From: Chth-196 sp044370935
Lineage (GTDB): Bacteria; Verrucomicrobiota; Verrucomicrobiia; Chthoniobacterales; Chthoniobacteraceae
Direction: 5' to 3'
Length of the DNA: 20,254 bases
NCBI GenBank assembly: GCA_044370935.1
Contig: JBILUQ010000038.1
Span: 1 to 20,254 of the forward strand
Under the pieces are notes generated by a model that was not told the origin of the DNA, did no database searches, and was given only the letters and a program-made list of their open reading frames with translations. Below, piece by piece: positions 13,778 to 20,254 of this stretch (positions are counted from its first letter, which is position 1; every line of letters begins with the position of its first letter). Both the position numbers and the translations under genes were made by a program.

Positions 13778-16243
13778 TTACTTCAGGGGCGGCATAGGCA
13801 AAAGGCATTTTTCTCGCAAGAAACCAATGCACCGAAGGCCACCTTGCTCCACAAACCCCTCCACCGCACCGCACTCACGCTGAGTCCACACACGCAGACC
13901 CGCCCCCCTCCATCGCCGCACCCACTCGTCAATGCCTACCGAGGAAAACCGTCTTCGCGTATCCGAAACAACAATCAAGCTGGGCTCGATCGCATTGACG
14001 AAATCATCGGTGCCACTGAGGTCGCTTTCATGAACGCCACGCACCCAAATATCCGACTTGAGGCTGCTTCGCCGTTGTTCAAGCAGCCACCTCTCAGCAG
14101 TGAAACCCGAGTCGGCTGTGTACAAAAAGCTGCCAAATCGGGTGCGCCAACGCAGTACAAGGCACTTGTCATCTGCAAGCGCAGCACGCAGACCGGCGGG
14201 GGGATACAACACCTCCAATTGCGATCCATCTCCAGTTGATAGAACATCTCCCGCCACGACGGGTATCACGGGGTTACCGTCGATGACGCGCCTTTGCTCG
14301 AACTTGCGCCACACTGGCGACCGGTCCTTTAAACAGGAGTGCAGCACGGAACAAATGCGGATGCGGTCGCTGAGGAAGTTAATTCCGCCCAGATGCGCAG
14401 AGTCTCCGTGCGACAAGAACAATCCTGCGATTGTCCCCACCCCATACCCCTGCATAGCAGGCACAACCACTGATCTTTCGAATACAACCGAACCGCAGTC
14501 CAACATCCAGCTTTCGGGCCCATCATTCAACAACACCGCCCCCCCCTCACCCACGTCGAACACCACAAAATTAGGCCGCCTCCGAAATGGATCGCCGACC
14601 CACACATTTCCATACGGTACCTCGCTGCCGCTTTTAACAACAGACAGCAAACGGTCCACAATCCATCCGTTACCGGCGTTAAGGCGTGCGACTAAGCCAC
14701 GAAAAACAACAGTTCCCGACACCACGAACTGCTCCAAAGCAACAAGCGGAGCACAGAGCAAAGAGATAAATCCCAGCGCCAAATTCAAGAAAGCCATCGG
14801 CACGACGACTAAGTTTACCAACATGGCGATGGGCGTAATCTGATGCATCAAAAATACGCTCCACGGCAGAACAGAGATCCACGAACCAATGCTTGCCGCC
14901 ATCGCAACAGCAACCGGCTTCCAAATCCGAATCCTCCGCCACTGCCAATCCTTCCACAAAGGCCGCGGCACCAATTCATCTGGGGTCACCAAGCTGGCGA
15001 TCACGCTTGCTACCGGACGGCCGAACAGCGCGAGCCCCAAAACCAACCCGAATGAAAGCTGAAACCCAATGCGAAAGACAGCGTTGGTGTTTTCAACGAT
15101 GGAAATCAAAGCCGCTGCTCCCAGGCTGTTAATCAGCAGGGCGGGCCGTGCGATCCACCGCCCCACCAGCACCACGCAACCCATCAAAATAGCCCGCAGA
15201 CTGCTCGCCCCCATGCCAGTGGCGATGGCGTATGAAACGACCATCATGAAGACCACCAGCTCCAAGGCCCGGCCCCGAGCGCCAGCAAGGCGAAGTGCTG
15301 CGGCAAGCATCGCGCCCAACATCGTCATGTTAAGACCACTTACCGCAAACAAATGAAGGGTCCCAGTATCGCGAAAATACTCTCGGACCTCCATTAACGA
15401 ATCCCCGTGAACACCGAACATCATGCTAGAAAGAAGCGCGTGCGTCTGTAAGCGATTTTCGAGGCCTATACGCAGATGCTCGCAGAGAACGCTCCGCACT
15501 TGCTCCACCACCACTGGAAACCTAAACCCCTCGCTAGGATTCAAAACCTCAGCGTTGAGGCCGTTTAAAACCAAAGCTTCAGCCCAGACGCCTTCGCGCA
15601 TGTAAAAAGACGCCGCATCAAACTGAAACGGATTTCGCGGTCCGGCGATGCGTCGCACTTGAGCACGAAACCGAAGCACATCCCCGCATCCAGGAGCCGC
15701 CCCGTTCCAGTGAACCAGCATTTCAGTTGCTGTGCCGTGTGGGTATCCCTCAACGCATGACACCCAGAGACGAAAACGGCAACCCGCCCCCTTGCCCTGC
15801 TCACCCAACAGCTGCGGTACATCCGATACTTCACCCGTCACGCTGCAAACAACAGGCTCATCGATCGGCAAGGACCGAGCAAAATCACGCCCTCTGGAAA
15901 AGCAATGCCGTTCGCAATGCAGCAAAAATGCGCTCAAAAAAACCGCAGTCGCCACATGAAAGCGCATCCCCCGCACTAGCCAGACACCAAGGAACCAAAA
16001 GACCAAAAACCAACCAAATTCCCGAACCTGAAACGCATCAAAACAGATCAGGCGCACCGCCTTTGCATCGCCGCGAAAGCACCAATCCGCGGCCAATACG
16101 CCGGCAAATGCCACGAAAGCCAACCGCATCAACGGCGCCGGCTCCCGGCCATAAAAATGCGACACAAACTTGCGCGTACGCCCCATCCAACCTGTCAAAA
16201 CCGTGAAAGCCCCATCGAGTTTGGCTTTCATCACGCCCGGCAT
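13778..16243 (-). CDS. comEC: ComEC/Rec2 family DNA uptake channel protein
   Basis: Inner-membrane channel thought to pass single-stranded DNA into the cytoplasm in natural transformation. 821 residues with the usual three parts: an N-terminal DUF4131-like region with two or three helices and an OB-like part (about 35-240); the Competence domain of many helices (about 265-515) with HLFAVSGLNMTMLG (297-310), GASSLRAILMG (345-355) and GFQLSFGLVLGL (393-404); and a C-terminal metallo-beta-lactamase domain (about 557-800). In that last domain the expected motifs are altered: VGEGG for VGQGD, SHGDSAH (611-617) for SHxDxDH, VHES (737-740) for HHGS, and no clear N-x-x-GHP. No other competence genes are in the window. 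ATG 16231 is an alternative start. It is divergent from the murU-like gene. Confidence 0.92.
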   Translation of the reverse strand: MPGVMKAKLDGAFTVLTGWMGRTRKFVSHFYGREPAPLMRLAFVAFAGVLAADWCFRGDAKAVRLICFDAFQVREFGWFLVFWFLGVWLVRGMRFHVATAVFLSAFLLHCERHCFSRGRDFARSLPIDEPVVCSVTGEVSDVPQLLGEQGKGAGCRFRLWVSCVEGYPHGTATEMLVHWNGAAPGCGDVLRFRAQVRRIAGPRNPFQFDAASFYMREGVWAEALVLNGLNAEVLNPSEGFRFPVVVEQVRSVLCEHLRIGLENRLQTHALLSSMMFGVHGDSLMEVREYFRDTGTLHLFAVSGLNMTMLGAMLAAALRLAGARGRALELVVFMMVVSYAIATGMGASSLRAILMGCVVLVGRWIARPALLINSLGAAALISIVENTNAVFRIGFQLSFGLVLGLALFGRPVASVIASLVTPDELVPRPLWKDWQWRRIRIWKPVAVAMAASIGSWISVLPWSVFLMHQITPIAMLVNLVVVPMAFLNLALGFISLLCAPLVALEQFVVSGTVVFRGLVARLNAGNGWIVDRLLSVVKSGSEVPYGNVWVGDPFRRRPNFVVFDVGEGGAVLLNDGPESWMLDCGSVVFERSVVVPAMQGYGVGTIAGLFLSHGDSAHLGGINFLSDRIRICSVLHSCLKDRSPVWRKFEQRRVIDGNPVIPVVAGDVLSTGDGSQLEVLYPPAGLRAALADDKCLVLRWRTRFGSFLYTADSGFTAERWLLEQRRSSLKSDIWVRGVHESDLSGTDDFVNAIEPSLIVVSDTRRRFSSVGIDEWVRRWRGAGLRVWTQRECGAVEGFVEQGGLRCIGFLREKCLLPMPPLK

Positions 16244-16292
16244 TCAAACCAATATCGCAAACAGCATCCGCTAGGGCTGGACGAAATAGCGC

Positions 16293-16319
16293 CGGAAGGA
16301 GATGTTTGTGCTCCTTCCG
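16293..16319 (+). promoter_or_regulatory. Perfect 9-bp hairpin containing an SD-like arm just before the murU-like start
   Basis: CGGAAGGAG (16293-16301), loop ATGTTTGTG, CTCCTTCCG (16311-16319): a perfect 9-bp inverted repeat ending one base before ATG 16321. The left arm holds the only SD-like sequence near the start and the right arm is its exact complement. In RNA it would hide the SD. As DNA it could be an operator in the short divergent region with comEC. Confidence 0.6.
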
Positions 16320-16320
16320 C

Positions 16321-17268
16321 ATGGAACATCCACCCCTGACAGCCTTCGTACTCGGTGCCGGCCTCGGCACGCGCCTCAAGTCCCTGACGGCAAAACGCCC
16401 GAAGCCACTCATCCCCGTATGCAACGAACCGCTGATCACACGTGCATTTGAGCATTTGCACGGCGCCGGGGTTAGCAATTTTGTCGTCAACACACACTGG
16501 CGGTCGGAAGTGTACCAGTCCTTCTTTCCGAGTAATTCATGGAAAGACTGCCGGATCACATTCAGCCATGAAACTCCTGAAGTCCTTGAAACCGCGGGCG
16601 GACTCAAACACGCGGAAAATCTACTTCCCCGAGATTCTCCATTTTGGGTGTACAATGGAGACATCCTGGCAGATCTCCCGCTTCAAAAAGCGCTGGACAC
16701 GCACCTGAAATCAGGAAACGAAGCCACACTTGTACTCAGATCAAAGGGCGGCCCGTTGCAGGTCAGTTTTGACGAACGCTCAGGAAAAATCCGCGACCTT
16801 GGCCGCAGACTTCTGCCTGCCGAAGAACCGTCTTTTCTGTTCACAGGAATTTACCTGCTCAACCCGGCTTTCCTTTCGCGCATTCCATCCAACACCAAAC
16901 TTAGCGTCGTGCCGCTGTTCATCGATATGATCCACGAGGGCGCGCAAATCGGAGGCGTGGTAATCGACGAGGGCACCTGGTGGGACCTCGGGTCTCGCGA
17001 GCAAATCCTGGCCGTTCACTCTAGTCTCGCACACGATTCGAAAATGTCCGCGCCATGGGTCGGCGTGGGCGCCCAAATTGATCCCACAGCAAAACTGCTC
17101 GGCGCGTGCGCAGTCGGCGCTCATTCGAAAATCGGAGCAGGCGCCATTCTTGAAAACTGCATTATTTGGGAAAATGCAGAGATCGCTGCGAACTCAAACC
17201 TACGCGACTGCATTGTCACTTCAGGAGCCAGAGTCTGCGGCGAGCATCTGAACGCGGACCTCTCGTGA
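16321..17268 (+). CDS. Sugar-1-phosphate nucleotidyltransferase, MurU-like with a left-handed beta-helix tail
   Basis: Transfers a nucleotide to a sugar 1-phosphate, in the cytoplasm. The N-terminus TAFVLGAGLGTRLKSLT followed by RPKPLIPV (26-33) is the nucleotide-binding signature of the NTP_transferase family. ETAGGL (90-95) and YNGDI with D114 mark the substrate and Mg2+ sites. After about residue 240, short repeats such as VGVGAQIDPTA, VGAHSKIGAGA and NAEIAANS form a left-handed beta-helix. The next gene encodes an AmgK-like kinase, so the best guess is a MurNAc-1-phosphate uridylyltransferase (MurU) in cell-wall sugar recycling. Known MurU lacks the beta-helix tail, so mannose-1-phosphate guanylyltransferase is an alternative. 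ATG 16321 is preferred; a TTG at 16306 follows AAGGAG by 4 nt and would add five residues. Confidence 0.82.
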   Translation: MEHPPLTAFVLGAGLGTRLKSLTAKRPKPLIPVCNEPLITRAFEHLHGAGVSNFVVNTHWRSEVYQSFFPSNSWKDCRITFSHETPEVLETAGGLKHAENLLPRDSPFWVYNGDILADLPLQKALDTHLKSGNEATLVLRSKGGPLQVSFDERSGKIRDLGRRLLPAEEPSFLFTGIYLLNPAFLSRIPSNTKLSVVPLFIDMIHEGAQIGGVVIDEGTWWDLGSREQILAVHSSLAHDSKMSAPWVGVGAQIDPTAKLLGACAVGAHSKIGAGAILENCIIWENAEIAANSNLRDCIVTSGARVCGEHLNADLS

Positions 17269-17326
17269 CAAAAACTTATCAACCTTCAAAGCCAGCCTTC
17301 AACTCGCAATCCGTTTTGTAACCACC

Positions 17327-18349
17327 ATGGATCCCTCTGAAATCCTGCGAATAAGCGCAGTCCATTTTCCTTCGCTTAATAGAGCGAAGCCAGAAGTCGA
17401 ACCGCTGGAAAAAGGCGGATCAGACCGCAAGTTCTACCGCATCCGGGCAGCAGGAGACCGTCCGATTATTTTTGTGCAGTACGGGAGCCAAAGGGACGAA
17501 AACAAACATTACGTAGAGATCGGTGGCTTCCTTGCAAACGCAGGCGTCCGGGTCCCAGCGATGTATCATCACGATATCGCTGCAGGGCGTATTTGGATGG
17601 AGGACCTCGGTGAAACGGACCTTTGGACTTATCGCAACCAACCGTGGAACCAGAGACGCCCGCTTTACGAGGCGACACTGAAAGAGGTGGCGCGCCTTCA
17701 CAATGCGGAGTCCCGTCTGTCTCTTTGTAGGCAACCGTTGAGGCTACAGCCGGGATTTGACGAACGCCTCTACCTCTGGGAGCAGGATTATTTTTTCACG
17801 CACTGTCTTCAGGGCCATTTTGGATTAGCAGAGGAAATCGTCTCGAATTCAAAGCCCGCATTGCATGCGATCGCCCGAGAGCTCTCCTCGATCCCACGGA
17901 TGCTGGTGCACCGTGATTTTCAGTCGCAAAATGTTGTGATTCTCAAGGGCGAACCCTGCCTGATTGATTTTCAGGGAATGCGGCAGGGACTTCCTCAATA
18001 CGACTTGGCTTCGATGCTTCTAGACCCGTATGTGAACCTCTCGAGCGATGAGCAGCAACATCTCCTAGAATTCTACCAAGGCATTGCATCGAATCATGCG
18101 GCGCTCACCGCTCCCGGTGCCTTTACTCGAATCTATGATCTTTGCGCCGCCCAACGCCTCATGCAGGCGCTCGGAGCGTACGGCTTCCTTGGACACCAGC
18201 GAAATCGGGATGATTTCCTCGTGCACATTCCCATTGCTCTCCCACGGCTGCATTCGGTGATCGCAAGGATTCCGGAGCTTGCGTCCCTCGCGAACACGGT
18301 TGAAAAGATACTGGAGCACCCGCCATCCCCCCCAAACACTCGCGCCTGA
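17327..18349 (+). CDS. amgK: Aminoglycoside phosphotransferase-fold sugar kinase, AmgK-like
   Basis: 340 residues, cytoplasmic. The protein-kinase-like phosphotransferase core is clear: a nucleotide-binding N-lobe with EKGGSDRKFYRI (28-39), a hinge region near WMEDLGETDL (90-99), the catalytic loop HRDFQSQN (195-202, with D197 and N202) and the Mg2+-binding IDFQGMR (213-219, D214). PQYDLASMLLDPYV follows, typical of the APH/choline-kinase family. AmgK phosphorylates the anomeric carbon of MurNAc or GlcNAc and hands the product to MurU. The adjacent nucleotidyltransferase (58 bp upstream, same strand) makes that role likely, but the substrate is inferred from the pairing, not from a residue signature. 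No SD before ATG 17327. An ABC-F gene follows after 76 bp. Confidence 0.8.
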   Translation: MDPSEILRISAVHFPSLNRAKPEVEPLEKGGSDRKFYRIRAAGDRPIIFVQYGSQRDENKHYVEIGGFLANAGVRVPAMYHHDIAAGRIWMEDLGETDLWTYRNQPWNQRRPLYEATLKEVARLHNAESRLSLCRQPLRLQPGFDERLYLWEQDYFFTHCLQGHFGLAEEIVSNSKPALHAIARELSSIPRMLVHRDFQSQNVVILKGEPCLIDFQGMRQGLPQYDLASMLLDPYVNLSSDEQQHLLEFYQGIASNHAALTAPGAFTRIYDLCAAQRLMQALGAYGFLGHQRNRDDFLVHIPIALPRLHSVIARIPELASLANTVEKILEHPPSPPNTRA

Positions 18350-18425
18350 TTCCGCTTCAAAAGAACTCGAAAACACCAAGAAGATTGCACTAAAGGACCG
18401 ACTCCGGCAAAACCACGCCCCGCAC

Positions 18426-20254
18426 ATGCTCACTCTCGCTCAAGTCACAAAATCCTTCGGAGGCCGGACTCTTTTTGAAGAAGTGTCCGTTCAAATCAAC
18501 CGCGGAGACCGCATTGGTCTTGTGGGCCCGAATGGGGCGGGAAAGTCCACCCTGCTAAACATCATTCTCGGCAAGGAACCGCCCGACGCCGGACGCGTCT
18601 GCTGGGAGAAAGGGGCAAATTACGGATTCCTACCGCAGGAGAGCGCACCCGTCGGGGAGGAGTCCGTTCTGCATCTAGCGATGGCGGTGTCGCCTGCACT
18701 CGCTCAAGCAAACCAGGTTCTGGCTACCGAACCGGAGGACTCCGAAGCTTACCACGACGCGCTCGGCATCTTTGCCGAGGAGGATGGCTGGCAAGTTGAA
18801 GCACGTGCGAAACAAATTCTAAGCGGGCTCGCGTTCCGTGAATCCGATTTCGACAGGGCCGCTCGAACCATGAGCGGCGGCTGGATCATGCGCGCACACC
18901 TCGCAAGGCTGCTCGTCCAAGAGCCAGACCTTCTTCTTTTGGACGAACCAACCAACCACCTCGATCTCGAGTCGCTCGGTTGGTTTCAAGAGCACCTGCG
19001 CACGTATCGCGGCGCGATCATGGTAATTTCGCATGACCGGGAATTCCTCAACCGGCTCATCACAACAACCATTGAACTCAGCCGCGGTTCACTCAACCGA
19101 TACCGTGGAAACTACGATGAGTACGTTGTGCAAAAGGGCGCGCGCGCTGAACAACATCTTGCCGCCTACAAAAACCAACAGCGCGAGATCGCATCACTTC
19201 AACAATTTGCGGACCGATTCCGCGCAAAAGCAAGTAAGGCGTCTCAAGCTCAGAGTAAGCTCAAGCAGATCGAGCGCATGGACAAGATCGATGCGCCCGA
19301 GTCAGCGGAACGGTCCGTCAGCAGCTTCAGGTTTCCGCAACCTCAGCGCTCCGGCTTGAAGGTGATCACGCTCACCGGTATTCACCACGCATACGGCGAG
19401 CTCCGCGTGTATCAAGGTATCGACTTTCAGGCGATGCGCGGGCAGCGCACCGTGTTGGTGGGTCCGAACGGCGCAGGAAAATCGACGTTGTTGAAGCTTC
19501 TCGCTGGTGTTTTAGAGGCGCAGGATGGTAATCGCGAGCTTGGACACCAGGTACGGCCGGGTTACTTCTCACAGCACCGACACGAAATGCTACGAGCGAA
19601 CGCCACCGTGTTAGAGGCCGCGATGGAGGCCGCGCCGACAGGTGTTTCCGAGCAGATGACTCGCTCCCTGCTTGGAGCTTTCCTGTTCCGTGGAGACGAC
19701 GTGTTCAAGCCGGTTGCGGTGCTTAGCGGCGGAGAAAAAACGCGGATCGCGCTCGTGAAGCTGCTTCTCGACCCGCCAAATCTCCTGCTAATGGATGAGC
19801 CGACCACCCACCTTGACATCGGTTCCATCGACGCGCTCATCGGTGCGCTCAAGCAGTACGAGGGCACTTTGATTTTCATCTCGCACGACGTGCACTTCAT
19901 CCGCTCCCTCGCGGACTCCGTGCTTCATATTTCAGCAGGCACGCTGACCCCGTACGCTGGCAACTACGATTACTACCTCGACAAAACCAAGGCTGTCTCT
20001 GCGCGAGCCGCGCTTGTTGCCGGACAACAGCTTTCGGATTTACGGCCTTCGGAAGCAAAACCCAAACCCGCAGCGAATCCTGAGCCAAAGCAGTCGACTG
20101 TAACGGAGCCTGCAGCTGGACCGGGCATGAAGGAAGTTCGCGAGCTCCGGAAGCGCGAAGCAGCCGACCGGAATGCCAAGGCAAAGGAACAGCGAGACCT
20201 CGAGCAAGCGTTGACGGCTGCCGAAGCGAAGGTAGCGGCGCTTGAGAAACGTCA
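18426..20254 (+). CDS. ABC-F family ATP-binding protein (partial, C-terminus outside window)
   Basis: Soluble ATPase with two ABC domains and no membrane part; ABC-F proteins act on the ribosome (translation factors or antibiotic protection). The 609 codons in view run off the right edge. Domain 1: Walker A GPNGAGKST (34-42), signature MSGGW (149-153), Walker B LLLLDEPTNHLD (169-180) and switch His in ISHD (201-204). The interdomain linker (about 230-310) is charged and helical, as in the P-site tRNA-interaction motif. Domain 2: Walker A GPNGAGKST (346-354), LSGGEKTR (433-440), DEPTTHLD (457-464) and ISHD (485-488). After about 520 comes a Pro/Lys/Glu-rich linker and the start of a C-terminal coiled coil, as in the Uup/YheS-like branches. 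I cannot fix the subfamily. There is no SD before ATG 18426. Confidence 0.93.
   Translation, partial: MLTLAQVTKSFGGRTLFEEVSVQINRGDRIGLVGPNGAGKSTLLNIILGKEPPDAGRVCWEKGANYGFLPQESAPVGEESVLHLAMAVSPALAQANQVLATEPEDSEAYHDALGIFAEEDGWQVEARAKQILSGLAFRESDFDRAARTMSGGWIMRAHLARLLVQEPDLLLLDEPTNHLDLESLGWFQEHLRTYRGAIMVISHDREFLNRLITTTIELSRGSLNRYRGNYDEYVVQKGARAEQHLAAYKNQQREIASLQQFADRFRAKASKASQAQSKLKQIERMDKIDAPESAERSVSSFRFPQPQRSGLKVITLTGIHHAYGELRVYQGIDFQAMRGQRTVLVGPNGAGKSTLLKLLAGVLEAQDGNRELGHQVRPGYFSQHRHEMLRANATVLEAAMEAAPTGVSEQMTRSLLGAFLFRGDDVFKPVAVLSGGEKTRIALVKLLLDPPNLLLMDEPTTHLDIGSIDALIGALKQYEGTLIFISHDVHFIRSLADSVLHISAGTLTPYAGNYDYYLDKTKAVSARAALVAGQQLSDLRPSEAKPKPAANPEPKQSTVTEPAAGPGMKEVRELRKREAADRNAKAKEQRDLEQALTAAEAKVAALEKR

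Noticed and set aside
14058..14843. Long plus-strand open frame (261 codons) opposite comEC
   Set aside because: It is antisense to a clearly conserved part of comEC, has a low-complexity Thr/Ser/Pro/Asn-rich translation and no recognisable domain. The same holds for 13667-14239 and 15727-16206.
16038..16664. Minus-strand open frame of 208 codons
   Set aside because: It overlaps the comEC 5' end in another frame and runs antisense through the nucleotidyltransferase N-terminal signature; it is a shadow.
1..20254. CRISPR arrays, insertion sequences, tRNA genes, phage genes
   Set aside because: No regularly spaced direct repeats, transposase motifs, tRNA cloverleaf with CCA end or phage proteins were seen on either strand.

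Overview
The window looks like chromosomal core DNA from a diderm bacterium, most likely a member of the Verrucomicrobiota (possibly Opitutae). This placement rests on the overall gene style and on three features: a planctomycete-type cytochrome c fused to a membrane domain, a DUF1802 protein, and a small lipoprotein next to a coiled-coil membrane protein. It is an inference, not a database result. There is no phage, transposon, integrase or CRISPR signal, so this is a housekeeping region rather than an island. Clear Shine-Dalgarno sites are rare; the two good ones are before acpS and fmt.

Layout. 1-1188 (minus) is the 5' two-thirds of leuA (long-type 2-isopropylmalate synthase), running off the left edge. 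Divergent from it, 1353-2345 (plus) encodes an exported or membrane c-type cytochrome fused to a DUF2231-like membrane domain. 2407-6392 (minus) is a tight cluster transcribed purH-pdxJ-acpS-rhaA: purine synthesis, vitamin B6 synthesis, acyl-carrier-protein activation and, unexpectedly, an L-rhamnose isomerase joined to acpS by an ATGA overlap. 6469-9753 (minus) is a second cluster transcribed adk-like kinase, fmt, hemQ, larE. It covers nucleotide balance, initiator tRNA formylation, the last step of coproporphyrin-dependent heme synthesis and a PP-loop sulfur transferase. 9898-11009 (minus) is a two-gene envelope unit: a membrane-anchored coiled-coil protein with a small C-terminal beta domain, then a very small Met-rich lipoprotein.

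11201-11330 (plus) holds a good sigma70-type promoter and the small bacterial SRP RNA (4.5S) gene. It is followed in the same direction by a metallo-beta-lactamase/beta-CASP ribonuclease-like gene (11448-12833) and a DUF1802 gene (12902-13444). 13468-16243 (minus) is comEC/rec2, followed by a possible terminator and a 63-residue His-rich secreted or membrane peptide gene. The ComEC metallo-beta-lactamase domain has altered metal-site motifs. Divergent from comEC, 16321-18349 (plus) encodes a sugar nucleotidyltransferase and an aminoglycoside-phosphotransferase-fold sugar kinase. The pair resembles MurU/AmgK of peptidoglycan-sugar recycling, and a perfect 9-bp hairpin containing a purine-rich SD-like arm lies directly before the first start codon. 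The window ends inside a plus-strand ABC-F ATPase gene (18426 onward).

Best second-look items: the SD-containing hairpin before the murU-like gene; the ComEC nuclease-like domain with eroded metal motifs; the coiled-coil/lipoprotein pair; the SRP RNA directly upstream of a beta-CASP RNase gene; the His-rich 63-residue peptide; the three-cysteine LarE; and rhaA inside a purH-pdxJ-acpS unit. I did not find a clearly new multi-gene system.
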